Assembly: GCA_028583405.1 (NCBI GenBank)
Contig: CM053243.1
Location: 36,456,281-36,520,280 of the forward strand
From: Pogonophryne albipinna
Lineage: Eukaryota > Chordata > Actinopteri > Perciformes > Artedidraconidae
Length of the DNA: 64,000 nt
Direction: 5' to 3'
The position numbers were made by a program, and so were the translations under genes. The notes under the pieces are model-generated. The model made no database searches and had not been told where the DNA came from. It saw only the letters and a list, made by a program, of their open reading frames with translations. This document shows positions 36,520 to 45,619 of the stretch, piece by piece. Numbering within the stretch: position 1 is the first letter of the stretch; each line of letters starts with the position of its first letter.

Positions 36520-37164
36520 GTCGGATGTTTCAAGCCGGACGCACACACACAATTTAAAAAAGGCAGCTTTCACATGATCACAAGACTCATGTAGACATAA
36601 ATGCTAGTAGACATTAATCATTCAAAAAAACATTAAAAAACCTAGGCTGGACTCTTTTCCTGGAATGTAATAAATCCAAACCACATGCAGACAGGTGGGT
36701 CTGGAAACAAGAGGTTTGTCCTATTTCCCTCAAAATCCCTCCTCCTTTGACTCAAGTGCTGCTAGCTGGTCCGGAAAAAAAGTATTAGCAGACAAAAACA
36801 TCAATATAAGATGAGTCTGCAAAACACCATATTACTGTATGGTCAAGGTCAAGCAACTAAAACCAGGCCATCTTCAAAAAAAAGACATTTTCAAATAGGT
36901 CTTTTGAACAACTTTTCTTATTAGATTATAAGTTGTCATGAAATGTTTTATTAAAGTTGCCAAGTAGTGACGGTCAGCTGGCAGTTAAAAAAGGTATACA
37001 ACAACTAGGATTGTATGGATTCATATAGTGCAAACAAACTTCCTCTGAAAGTGTAACAAATACATTTTGTAGTTTCATTCCTCCTGACTGCATAAATGTC
37101 AATAAAAAACTGTAATAGCCTTTGTATAAAAATACAAGCAGAGTAGAGTCTCCATTCAATCAGG

Positions 37165-37320
37165 GCAGCATCAATTATTCAGGAGCGCTCCTGTCGGTCG
37201 GGCTGCTCCGGGGATCGATGCCTCTGTAATGTGGACCGATACGAGCCCCTGGTCGAGTCCTGGCTGCAGCAGGTTAATGGGCCGACTGGATTTCACCCAC
37301 TGCAGGACACACTTCCTGGG
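37165..37320 (-). other. Possible terminal coding exon, unidentified
   Basis: On the minus strand an acceptor-like TTACCCAG precedes an open frame reading KCVLQWVKSSRPINLLQPGL, then DQGLVSVHITEASIPG, ending in a stop at about 37,171. The segment is GC-richer than its surroundings and non-repetitive. An AATAAA lies about 220 bp downstream (36,952-36,947, minus). I do not recognise the protein and no upstream exon was found. It could be a real last exon of an unknown gene whose intron holds the DIRS element, a pseudogene fragment, or chance. Confidence 0.2.
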
Positions 37321-37570
37321 TAAAACTATGCACCACACCCCACTGACACACTGTAAGATCATAGTTTGTGCCGCAGATATGGGCAGGCTATATGTGTTTA
37401 TACTGTAAGCACAAAGGGACCAAGCTTGCATCGCAGTTCTGTGGCTCATCACCATCTGTTAGCAATTGATGCCAGATGATACTAACTTCAGCAAGGGCTT
37501 TGGGTCTCAAGTGCCAAGTAAGTGACAACCACTATTGCTGGCTGTGATAGGCTGAAGCTACAGACAATAA

Positions 37571-37754
37571 AACGATAGTTACGTATGTAACTACGGTTCT
37601 ATGAATACTGGATGACCGCCAGAGGCGGTGCTTTAGCACTGGATATCTTCCGTCTCGCGCATGCGTAGGTCGAATATTTATATCAACAAAGTCACGTGTG
37701 ACCTCGTATGACCCCGGAAGGCATAAGTTCCGGTGTTGTCAACGAGTTCAGTCC
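37571..37754. repeat. DIRS left terminus with inverted terminal repeat
   Basis: It contains the 142-nt repeat arm (37,613-37,754) that pairs with 44,245-44,386. Its first 54 nt (37,571-37,624) form a perfect inverted repeat with 37,801-37,854. Confidence 0.9.
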
Positions 37755-37800
37755 TATGGAATCTTCTCGCGGAAACACGAGATTCCGAGTGACCAAGAAA

Positions 37801-37900
37801 CTCTGGCGGTCATCCAGTATTCATAGAACCGTAGTTACATACGTAACTATCGTTCTATTTCATCCTTACTGACCGCCAGAGGCGGTGCTTTAGCACTGGA
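37801..37900. repeat. DIRS internal complementary region (circle-junction copy)
   Basis: 37,801-37,854 is the exact reverse complement of the left terminus (37,571-37,624). It runs straight into GTTCTATTTCATCCTTACTG and the GCCAGAGGCGGTGCTTTAGC block, the reverse complement of the right terminus (44,734 inward, leaving out the inserted MITE). The two overlap in a single GTT (AAC on the other strand), the trinucleotide present at both ends. In the accepted DIRS model this region templates completion of the ends and circle formation. Confidence 0.88.
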
Positions 37901-37946
37901 TGACCTATACCAACAGAGTCACGAGGAAGTCTGAATACTCCCCCTG

Positions 37947-38590
37947 CTATAAGGATGGCCTAGGCTGACTCTGCAGGAGGACCACACCCAGCGGGTGAGG
38001 GGCGGCAACATTCACCCTGTAGTATCTGGCGAATGTGCTCTGGGATGCCCATGTGGCCGCAGCACATATGTCCTTGCACCTTAGGGAGGAACGCTGTGTT
38101 CGGCCATAAGGTGACACCTGAGCCATCTGAGTTCCACCTCAGACACAAGCTGTTCACGGACAAGGCCTGAAGCTCGCTTACACGCTTTGCTGAGGTGATG
38201 GCAAGAAGGAAAGCAGTCCTAGCTGAGAGCCACTCCAGTTCTGCCTGTAACAAAGGTTCAACAGGAGGCGAGCATAGGGCATCCAGCACCAAGGGCAGGT
38301 CCCATGTAGGGGCCCTTGGGATATTCGGGGGGGCGAAGCCTCAGAGCTCCCCCTTAAAAAGAGGGATACCAACCTATGGCTCCCACTGTGCTGTTGTCAG
38401 CCCTTGTGTGTTGAGCTGATATAGCAGCCACATACACCCTGACAGTAGCGGGACACCGGCCGTCGTCCAGGAGGGACTGCAGGAACTCAAGGGTCGTAGG
38501 CACCGAGCAATATACTGGGTCCTCATTTCGCCCTTGGCACCAGTCAAAAAAACAAAACAGTTTCCACCTGTTTTCGTACTGCCTACGAGT
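37947..38590 (-). pseudogene. DIRS tyrosine recombinase, internally deleted
   Basis: Minus-strand frames give a SAM-like N-terminal part (FDWCQGRNEDPVYCSVPTTL, then LEFLQSLLDDGRCPATVRVY). Next comes the first catalytic Arg box (LLAITSAKRVSELQAL) and the C-terminal block (CAAATWASQSTFARYYRVNV) with the nucleophile Tyr, ending in a stop at 37,947. The middle catalytic segment expected between these blocks (the H-x-x-R region) is missing: PNTAFLPKV passes almost directly into the final block. Frame changes also separate the N-terminal and catalytic parts. The enzyme cannot be functional. Confidence 0.85.
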
Positions 38591-38770
38591 AGATGGTGCC
38601 CTGGCATTTGAGAATAGTCTTCCTGACAGATTCTATGCAGTCGCTCAGCAGTGGGTCGGGCCCTCCAGTGGCAAGACCCACAGCTGGAGGCGGCAGGGGC
38701 GGGCTGCCACATCCGACCCTCCAACTGAGACAAGAGGTCCTTCCTGTTGGGGAGACGCCAAGGCGTCCCA

Positions 38771-39440
38771 CAGCAGAGTTAAACAAGGAAGTTTAACAGG
38801 ACAGCCTAGCCAGGCGGCTCCTGCTAGCATCAAGCAACACGCCTACCAGGAGCGGGGGCGAGAACACTGCCTTCACTGGTTGAGTTGATAACGAATTCCA
38901 GATGCAGCGTAACCGGGAGCGGGTGCAAGAACACAGCCTCCACAAGCTACCTGCTGAACGTAAAGAGTGGAGCAATGCTCCTACACGCCGAACATAGAGA
39001 GGGATGTAAATGTCCTACACCAGGTTACCAGCAGAGAGAGCGGGAGCGAGCACTGCATTCACCTAGGTGGATTAGATAAGGAAATTTAACAGGGCAGTTT
39101 AGCCAGGCAGCTGCTGCTAGAATGAAGCAGCGCGTCTACCAGGAGCGGGGGCGAGAACACCGCGCTCACTGGTTGAGTTGATAACGAATGCCAGATGCAG
39201 CGTAGGCGGGAGCGGGGAGCGAGAACACAGCCTTCCACAGCTACCTGTTGAACGGAAAGAGTAGAGCAACGCTCCTACTCGCCGAACACAAAAGGGATGT
39301 AACTACACCCATGTTACCAGCAGAGGGAGCGGGAGCGAGAGCACTGCCTTCACCTAGCTGGAAAAAAAAAAGAAGTTTCAGCAGGACAGCCTATCCAGTC
39401 GGCTGCTGCTAGAATAAAGCATCACGTCTACCAGGAGTGG
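38771..39440. repeat. Tandem repeat, period about 292 bp, 2.2 copies, inside DIRS
   Basis: The anchor ACCAGGAGCGGGGGCGAGAA or a close variant occurs at 38,845, 39,138 and 39,430, giving periods of 293 and 292. Units share TTTAACAGGACAGCCTAGCC-like and GTTGAGTTGATAACGAAT blocks. The array sits between the RT and recombinase remnants, where RNase H/methyltransferase coding sequence is expected in DIRS elements, so it replaces or disrupts that region. Confidence 0.85.
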
Positions 39441-40020
39441 GGGCGAGAACACTGCTTCGCTGGTTGAGTGACTGTGTCCAGAGCCACCCCAATGAAGGTT
39501 AGGCTCTGAGAGGGGTTCAGACAACTCTTCTCCATGTTCACCATGAGGCCTAGCCGGGCGACATGAGAGAGAAGGAGAGCCGTGTCCTGGATCGTCTGTA
39601 ACCGGGATGGTGCACAGATTAACCAGTCGTCTAAGGAGAGGGAGAGTCCGAATGGAACACCCTGAACTGGAAATGACGGCCTCTGAATGCAAAGTGAAGA
39701 AACTGCCTGTGATGAGGCACAATAGGCACATGAAAATAAGCGTCCTTCAAGTCGACGGACGTGAACCATTCCCCCCTGGCCACGGTACGAAGAACGTCCG
39801 CTGTGCTCAGCACATGGAAAGGTAAAATCTTTAGGAACTTGTTGAGTCCCCTCAGATCGAGGATTGGGCGAAGTCCACTGCCTTTCTTCCTTACCAGGAA
39901 GTAGGTCGAGTAGAAGCCCGGTGAGATGGGGTCCACAGGCTCGATTGAACCCTTGGCAAGGAGGACTGACCGCTCCTGGTTTAGGGCGATTTCTTTTGCC
40001 AGGTCGCTTATGGTGGTCAT
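39428..40020 (-). pseudogene. DIRS reverse transcriptase remnant
   Basis: The minus frame at 40,020-39,631 carries GFYSTYFLVRKKGSGLRPIL, DLRGLNKFLK and WFTSVDLKDAYFHVPI, the N-terminal RT blocks of Ty3/DIRS-type polymerases. A second frame (39,769-39,428) continues with FGLSLSLDDWLICAPSRLQT and a CLNPSQSLTFIGV block. The LDDW catalytic box follows the FGL block directly, so roughly 25 residues normally between them are deleted, and a frameshift joins the parts. RNase H downstream is not recognisable. Confidence 0.88.
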
Positions 40021-40199
40021 CTTGACCCGGCTGAAGACTGGGGGCCAGCGTCGGAACTGAAGCTTGTACCCTTGGGTTAGGTGGAAACCATCCAGGGGTC
40101 TGAAGCTTGAGCTACCCGGTAGTTGAGCTGCTGCTGGGAGAGATAACCAACAGCCGGCCCTCAGTACCTTGCCCCCCGGCCTCTGGCTCTGGGGGGGCG

Positions 40200-42175
40200 A
40201 CAGTTAGGCACCGGATACCGAGGCTGCCTTGGGGGCGAGTTAACAGGACTGTAGCGGGCCAGCACCCTCGCGGGCACCGGGGTGAGCCGGTGGACGGAGA
40301 GTCCTACATGTCTCTGATAAGGGTGACTGTCAGCCAAACCTGGCGACGAGTCTGGACGAGAGTGGACATCAGGCGCCCAAGCTCTCTAGACATCAGAGCG
40401 AACGCCTGTAATGAGGCGTCACTGAGGCTGGTAGAGGAAGCGCTAAGAGCATCCTGCAGCGGGGAAGCTGAGAGGGCGAGCATGAGTAGAGAGGGAATTG
40501 CCTATACGGCCCATGCGCGCCGCTGCATCGTAAGCCTTAGTGAGCAGGTCATCAGTGACCCGACATTGGAGTCGAGGGCACCTGGTCTCCGACCTCAGAG
40601 CTTCGTCGGGGGAAACTATGAGGGAAGCAATGGTAGGCTCAACAGCCGGCGTGTGGTCAAGGCCAACTCTTGCCGTATCCTGCATGGCTGCCAGGGCTCG
40701 GCCATCGGACGTAAGACTGTAAAGAGCCATAGTGTCCTCCAGCATGCATGCAACTCCCTCAGATACTCACAAGAGGGAGGAACAGTAAAGGTTGCGAAGA
40801 GTGCGCCTAAAGAACACACTGGCAGGCGCTGTTACGGGCTGCTACGCATCCAGCTGCTGGTGAGCCAGTGCCATGCGAATGACGGTACCCATGGAGCCGT
40901 CATCTGCCTCCTCCGAGGGACCATGAGCTGAGGTACAGGAGCCAGGCCCAGAAGCATGGGATGGGCTCTCCCCATCATACTCATCAAATTGAGTGGCTGA
41001 AGCTGCCATCGAGAACACATCGTCATCTAGAACCAGCTCTGCACGGGCACCAGAATGGAGAGCCAAGAGGAGTGACTTCATCTGGGCTAGCTCAGTAGTG
41101 AGTAGGTCCACCCTGGAGGACAGCCTATCAGGCTTAGTCCTCTTCTTGGGCGGTGCACCCGCAGCCTCTGCGGCCCAACGCCTAGGATGGTGTTATCTGT
41201 GTTGGTTATTCTCCCGTCCAGGAGAGAAGCTTAAAAAGGAGACTAAATGGAGTCTCTGAGATGGTGTCAAATTGGTACTTTAATTAAAAATAAAGGCGCG
41301 GTTATGTTACAAACAGAATATTGTTCGACAGAAAAACAGCTGTGTCCCTGGCTCTGGCAGGTGAAGAAAGAGGCCGAACCCCTCAGGTCCCGCTGTATTT
41401 ATATCCTCTGCTGGCTCCTCCCTGCGGGCCGGCTCTCCAACGTTTTAATGTCCGTTGTTTTGCATATCAGAGAATACAGACATTGTACATTCAATATATA
41501 TCTAAACGCGCCTTTTCTCTTCCTTAACTCTTTCATGACTTTTCATTTAACACATTCTAAACGCTGTAATCAATACTCCAAAAAATACAGGAAATACTTC
41601 ACGGCAGTTTGGTTTCCGGTCGTTCCGGATGTTGTCACATGCTACCCACATCTGTAAACAATAACGTACTCAAATAAACTGTACCTTCATTTAATATTCA
41701 ACAATAATATCTCGACGTCTGTAGTTGTAGTGTTGAAATCAGTAGGTTTCGGTGTGCAACATCATATCATATCGCTGCTAAATTCACCTCTATAGTAAAT
41801 GATATATTAGCCTCATGCTAAATGCTAACCGGAGATGAAGGATTTTCAGAATAAAAGCTTAACAACTGGTTGTGCACAGGAACTTCTGGTTTTTCAGTAT
41901 AAAACAGCTTTTAAACTGACGGTATGTTTTATGGTTCATTATGCTATCAAAACATTGATTTTAATTTCTAACAATGGGTAGGTTGGGCTGTGCAGAGTCG
42001 ACTGTGCAGGGGGAAGGCCACCCTCAGTCAGTAGTTCAACCTCGGCTAGTCTAGCAGCTCCTGCCGCACGAGGCATGATGGTGCAATTCATGCACGGGTC
42101 CTCCGAAAGGCCCTCCCTCAGATGCTCGAGACCAAGACAAGAGGGGCAAAGGTCATGGCCATCCTCTGGTTAAAG
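40200..42175 (-). pseudogene. DIRS gag-like region, split by a solo LTR
   Basis: To the right of the solo LTR the minus strand encodes HDLCPSCLGLEHLREGLSED then PCMNCTIMPRAA. This CxxC...CxxC cysteine/histidine pattern is characteristic of fish DIRS gag proteins. To the left the region resumes (PKKRTKPDRLSSRVDLLTTE) and continues through 41,111-40,842 and 40,745-40,443 in changing frames. There are several frameshifts or stops and no single ORF survives. Confidence 0.75.
41191..41973 (-). mobile_element. Solo LTR, 783 bp, inserted in DIRS gag
   Basis: Plus-strand ends TGTTATCTG and TTTCTAACA (TG...CA with TGTTA/TAACA inverted tips), flanked by the 4-bp duplication ATGG at 41,187-41,190 and 41,974-41,977. 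On the minus strand it has a TATA box, GGATATAAATACAG (about 41,408-41,395), placed as in a U3/R boundary, which sets the orientation. No internal retroelement sequence remains, so it arose by recombination between two LTRs. The length of duplication fits Ty3/gypsy-like or BEL-like elements; the family is not identified. Confidence 0.82.
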
Positions 42176-42620
42176 AGGAGCCATACAGGTGTTAGAGCCG
42201 TTAGACCTAGCGATAGCTAGAGCACTCAGCTGACTGTAATTAACTGGGCCAGGAAACAAATATGCAGTGGAGGGCAGTGAGCACAATAGTAGTTAGCTTG
42301 AGCGTGAGCACTCTGCTAACTGGGGTGAGAACAATGAAGTCAGTTAATGGTTTTATGCCGTGAGAGGAGAGCGAGAATACTCTCTCCACTAGCGCCGTAG
42401 CGAGTTAGCCTAAGCGAGAGCACTCTGCTAACTGAAGGATGTAACGGGCATTAAACCAACTGTGTGCAGTGAGAGGGGAGCTGAAACACTCTCTTCACTA
42501 GCGCTGTAGCAAGTTAACTTTGAGCGACAGCACTCAGTTAACTGGAGGATGGAACAGGAACCAACTGTGAGCAGGGAGAGGGGAGCGGAAACACTCTTCA
42601 CTAGCGCTGTAGCAAGTTAA

Positions 42621-43057
42621 AGTGGACCTATCATGCTATATTTGAATAATATAGTGTAGGACCATACCTATATAAGGCATATTTATACTTTTTATTTTTC
42701 AAAATACCAAACAGATCATGCTGATGGGCTGATTCTGTGAGAACATCACCATCTACAGGCCTGGCATATGTACTACAGCGTCTCCAGCGCTTTCGAACGG
42801 CAATGTCCGTGGCTGTCTCCTCCTGATTGGTGGAGTTGGCCCAATAGCCGTAGCGCCACTTCTGTGACGTCATAGAAGTGTTCAAATCTGGATCAGTCTG
42901 TATCAGATCCGTTGCAGCCCCTTTTTAAGGGATTTGGGTATAGAGGAAAATAGAGAGGGTTGTGTTTTCTGACACTTGGTGAGTTCCCTGGAACACCGGG
43001 GACACATATTCATGTATAAAAGACGTACAAAAGTGCATTTTGCATGATAGCTCACCT
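42621..43057. mobile_element. TTAA-target (piggyBac-like) MITE, 437 bp, in the minisatellite
   Basis: Flanked by TTAA (42,617-42,620 and 43,058-43,061). The uninterrupted minisatellite unit reads CAAGTTAACTTTGAG, so the insertion duplicated a TTAA already present. The ends AGTGGACCTATCATGC and (inverted) AGGTGAGCTATCATGC are imperfect inverted repeats. No transposase. Confidence 0.88.
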
Positions 43058-43307
43058 TTAACTTTGAGCGAGAGCACTCAGTTAACTGGAGGATGGAACA
43101 GGAACCAACTGTGTGCAGGGAGAGGAGAGCGGAAACACTCTCTTCACTAGCGCTGTAGCAAGTTAACTTTGAGCGAGAGCACTCAGTTAACTGGAGGGTG
43201 GAACAGGAACCAACTGTGTGCAGGGAGAGGAGAGCGGAAACACTCTCTTCACTAGCGCTGTAGCAAGTTAACTTTGAGCGAGAGCACTCAGTTAACTGGA
43301 GGATGGA

Positions 43308-43514
43308 TGCACTTTATATGTCGTTGCCACTCCTTGCATATCATGTATTTTGGTTTTTTACCATGTTTGTAAAATGTAATTTCCTTAAATGTTTTATGTG
43401 AGGGAATGGAAAGTAGCTCAAAGCTAAATCTGGCACTGTTACGCTTGACATATTTAAATGTCTTAAGTGTTCATTACCGTGCATGTCCCTGTCAAATAAA
43501 CGATTAAATAAAAT
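43308..43514 (+). mobile_element. LINE/SINE-like 3' tail fragment in the minisatellite
   Basis: About 205 bp unrelated to the minisatellite, ending CCCTGTCAAATAAACGATTA then AATAAAATAA, a non-LTR-type tail. It interrupts a repeat unit after GGATGGA; the unit resumes at AACCAATTGTGCG. Probably a 5'-truncated retroposon copy; family not identified. Confidence 0.55.
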
Positions 43515-44244
43515 AACCAATTGTGCGCCGTGAGAGGGGAGAGAAGACACTCTCTTCACTAGCGCTGTAGCAAGTTAGCTTTGAGCGAGAGCACTCTGCT
43601 AACTGGGGATAGAACAGGAACTAATTGTGAGCTGTGAGAGGGGAGCGAAGACACTCTCCTCACTAGCGCCATAACAGTTAGCTTGAGCGAGAACACTCAG
43701 CTAACTGGACGATAGAACAGGTAAGGAAACAAATGTATGCGGTGAGAGGGGGGCGGAGACGCTCCCTTCACTAGCGCCGTAACAGTTAGCTTGAATGAAA
43801 ACACTCAGCTAACTGGACAATAGAACAGGCAAGGAACCAAATGTATGTAGTGAGAGGGGGGCGGAGACGCTCCCTTCACTAGCGCAGTAACAAATTAGCG
43901 AGAGCCCCCGGGTTACTTGTACACAGTTATCTCATTAGCTTGAGAATAGATAGCACAATCAGCGATAAATGGTAGCGATCTCACCGGCTGACGTGCAGGA
44001 GCGTCCGCTCTTTAGCGGTCCGGAGCTCCTAGGGTCCGAGCGGTGAACACCGCGGTCCCCTCCCTTGGGAGGGCGGACAGCTAGCTCGTCGCAGCCTTTG
44101 GAGGGCGAGCGTTTTCCTAGCCCGCAGCTCCGATCGAGACGATCACAAGGCTACAGGTAGCGATGAGCTAGAATCTTAATTTTCAATAAGCTAGCTTGGC
44201 TTCTACTCAAAAAGTGGTAACCTGTGCAGCGAGAAGATGAAAAA

Positions 44245-44386
44245 GGACTGAACTCGTTGACAACACCGGAACTTATGCCTTCCGGGGTCATACGAGGTCA
44301 CACGTGACTTTGTTGATATAAATATTCGATCTACGCATGCGCGAGACGGAAGATATCCAGTGCTAAAGCACCGCCTCTGGCAGTCA
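44245..44386. repeat. DIRS right inverted terminal repeat
   Basis: 142 nt pairing with 37,613-37,754 in inverted orientation, with about two differences. The outermost 21 nt of the terminus (AGTAAGGATGAAATAGAAC and preceding bases) were displaced to 44,714-44,734 by the MITE at 44,387-44,713. Confidence 0.9.
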
Positions 44387-44713
44387 CGGAGCCTACACAC
44401 GGCGGCGTGCGTTGCCGCTTCAACGCTTCTGCCCATTCACTTTGAATGGGGTGACGTCACGATTCGCCGAACTGCATTGTGGGAGCAAAGCGTAGCTTCT
44501 CTCGCGGTGCTCGCTGCAAAAGTAGAGCAATGTTCTACTTTTGCCGCCTCGACGGAGGCGTCAGCCAATCGAATCATATGCCAGTGCAAGCTCTAGCCAA
44601 TCAAACCGCGTGATTGTGTGTCTGGGGCGGGAGATTCATGTGATTGGTTGTTGGTCGAGTTTCAGCCCCCCCCGCCGGCAGGCGACAACGCACGCCGCCG
44701 TGTGTAGGGGCCG
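44387..44713. mobile_element. Harbinger-like MITE, 327 bp, in the DIRS terminus
   Basis: The inverted ends read CGGAGCCTACACACGGCGGC and CGGCCCCTACACACGGCGGC (two mismatches). Comparison with the uninterrupted DIRS end (ICR copy, ...GGTCAGTAAGG) shows the insertion flanked by TCA on the left and TAA on the right. This is a 3-bp duplication with one later change, as expected for PIF/Harbinger elements. A sister copy lies at 45,281-45,588. Confidence 0.8.
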
Positions 44714-44899
44714 TAAGTAAGGATGAAATAGAACAGACATGTCCCAAGTTTTACACAGGGTCTGTTTTCTTGTTATACATATGAATACAAACTCAAAAAA
44801 AATTATTTATCATTGGATTCCCATGTTTGACTTCATTGTAAAAGAAAATGTAAGTTTGATACTAAAAGGCTGTATTCACATTAATCTGTTGAAGGACAA

Positions 44900-45278
44900 A
44901 AGCTTCAAGGTTCAGGTTCAAGGTTCTTTATTTTGTCATACGAACCAAGCTACAGTGTAGTTATGCCGATAAAATTCTTAGGTCACAGGCTTTTCCAACA
45001 GTGCAACACAATAACACAGACAAACAGAACAAATATAGTGCAAGTAAATAGTAAATACAAAAAGAAAAATAGTTTAAAAAAGTGAAATAGTGAAATAGTG
45101 CAATAAGAGTCTATATGCAAGTTATTGGAATGATATATTAGATAAATAGATAAATAATTACTAAGTAGCAGATTAATGTTATGGATGTTGTTTCAACAGT
45201 TCAGGTGTTTAACAGATGTTGTTTCAGCAGTTCAGTTGTTTAGCAGTCTTATTGCCTGTGGTATGAAACTGGTGGTTG
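44900..45278 (-). mobile_element. Possible non-LTR retroposon 3' UTR fragment
   Basis: Begins GGTTCAAGGTTCTTTATTTT GTCATACG (plus strand) and is A-rich, with repeats such as GTGAAATAGTGAAATAGTGC and two copies of ATGTTGTTTCAACAGTTCAG-like sequence. This type of sequence is typical of fish LINE 3' UTRs read in reverse. No coding part is present and boundaries are approximate. Confidence 0.45.
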
Positions 45279-45280
45279 AC

Positions 45281-45588
45281 GGCCCGTCCACACAGCGGCG
45301 TGCGTTGAAGCTTCCAACGCTTCTGCCCATTCACTTTGAATGGGGTGACGTCACTTTTAGCCGAACTGCATGCACGAAGCAGTTGAACATTGCTGATCTG
45401 ACAGCAATGTTCTACTTTTGAAGCTTCGACGGAAGCGTCAGCCAATCGAATCATATGCCAGTACAAGCTCTAGCCAATCAAACCGCTGCTTGTGTGTCAG
45501 GGGCGGGAGATTCATGTGATTGGTTGTTGGTCGAGTGTCAGACACGCCCGCCGGCAAGCTTCAACGCACGCCGCCGTGTGTATGGGCC
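45281..45588. mobile_element. Second Harbinger-like MITE copy
   Basis: Ends GGCCCGTCCACACAGCGGCG and (inverted) GGCCCATACACACGGCGGCG. The interior shares TGCCCATTCACTTTGAATGG, GTCAGCCAATCGAATCATAT and GGCGGGAGATTCATGTGATT with the copy at 44,387-44,713, in the same orientation. A further terminal fragment, CACACGGCGGCCTGCGTTGA, follows at 45,590-45,615. Confidence 0.82.
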
Positions 45589-45619
45589 CCACACGGCGGC
45601 CTGCGTTGAAGCTTCTTTC

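Larger units (their letters stand above)
42300..43920. repeat. Minisatellite, period about 105 bp, 9 or more copies, in DIRS 5' region
   Basis: The anchor ACTAGCGC(C/T)GTA occurs at 42,388, 42,497, 42,600, 43,146, 43,251, 43,558, 43,662, 43,770 and 43,878. The consensus includes AGTTAACTTTGAGCGAGAGC, ACTCAGTTAACTGGAGGATG and GAGAGGAGAGCGGAAACACT. Adjacent units differ by a few bases and small indels. The array is interrupted by a MITE (42,621-43,057) and a LINE/SINE-like tail (43,308-43,514). Confidence 0.92.
37571..44734 (-). mobile_element. DIRS-type tyrosine-recombinase retrotransposon, degenerate, about 7.2 kb
   Basis: On the minus strand, order from the right end is: inverted terminal repeat, minisatellite-bearing 5' region, gag-like region, reverse transcriptase, tyrosine recombinase, internal complementary region, terminal repeat. 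The 142-nt inverted repeats (37,613-37,754 and 44,245-44,386) differ at only about two positions. The left terminus AACGATAGTTACGTATGTAA is of the type seen at fish DIRS ends. Both outer ends carry AAC on the plus strand and there is no target-site duplication, as expected for integration by a tyrosine recombinase. All reading frames are broken. Subtracting insertions (solo LTR, MITEs, LINE tail) leaves about 5.4 kb. Confidence 0.9.

Noticed and set aside
37571..37854. 54-bp perfect hairpin considered as a microRNA precursor or cruciform regulatory site
   Set aside because: Fully explained as a DIRS terminus plus internal complementary region; the 176-bp loop is unlike a microRNA precursor.
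40107..40931. 274-codon plus-strand open frame, the longest unexplained frame on that strand outside SOCS4
   Set aside because: It is antisense to the DIRS gag/RT region, whose minus-strand frames show recognisable retroelement motifs. It has no motif of its own.
42300..43920. 105-bp repeat array considered as a CRISPR-like array
   Set aside because: Eukaryotic context; the units are contiguous with no unique spacers and lie inside a retroelement.
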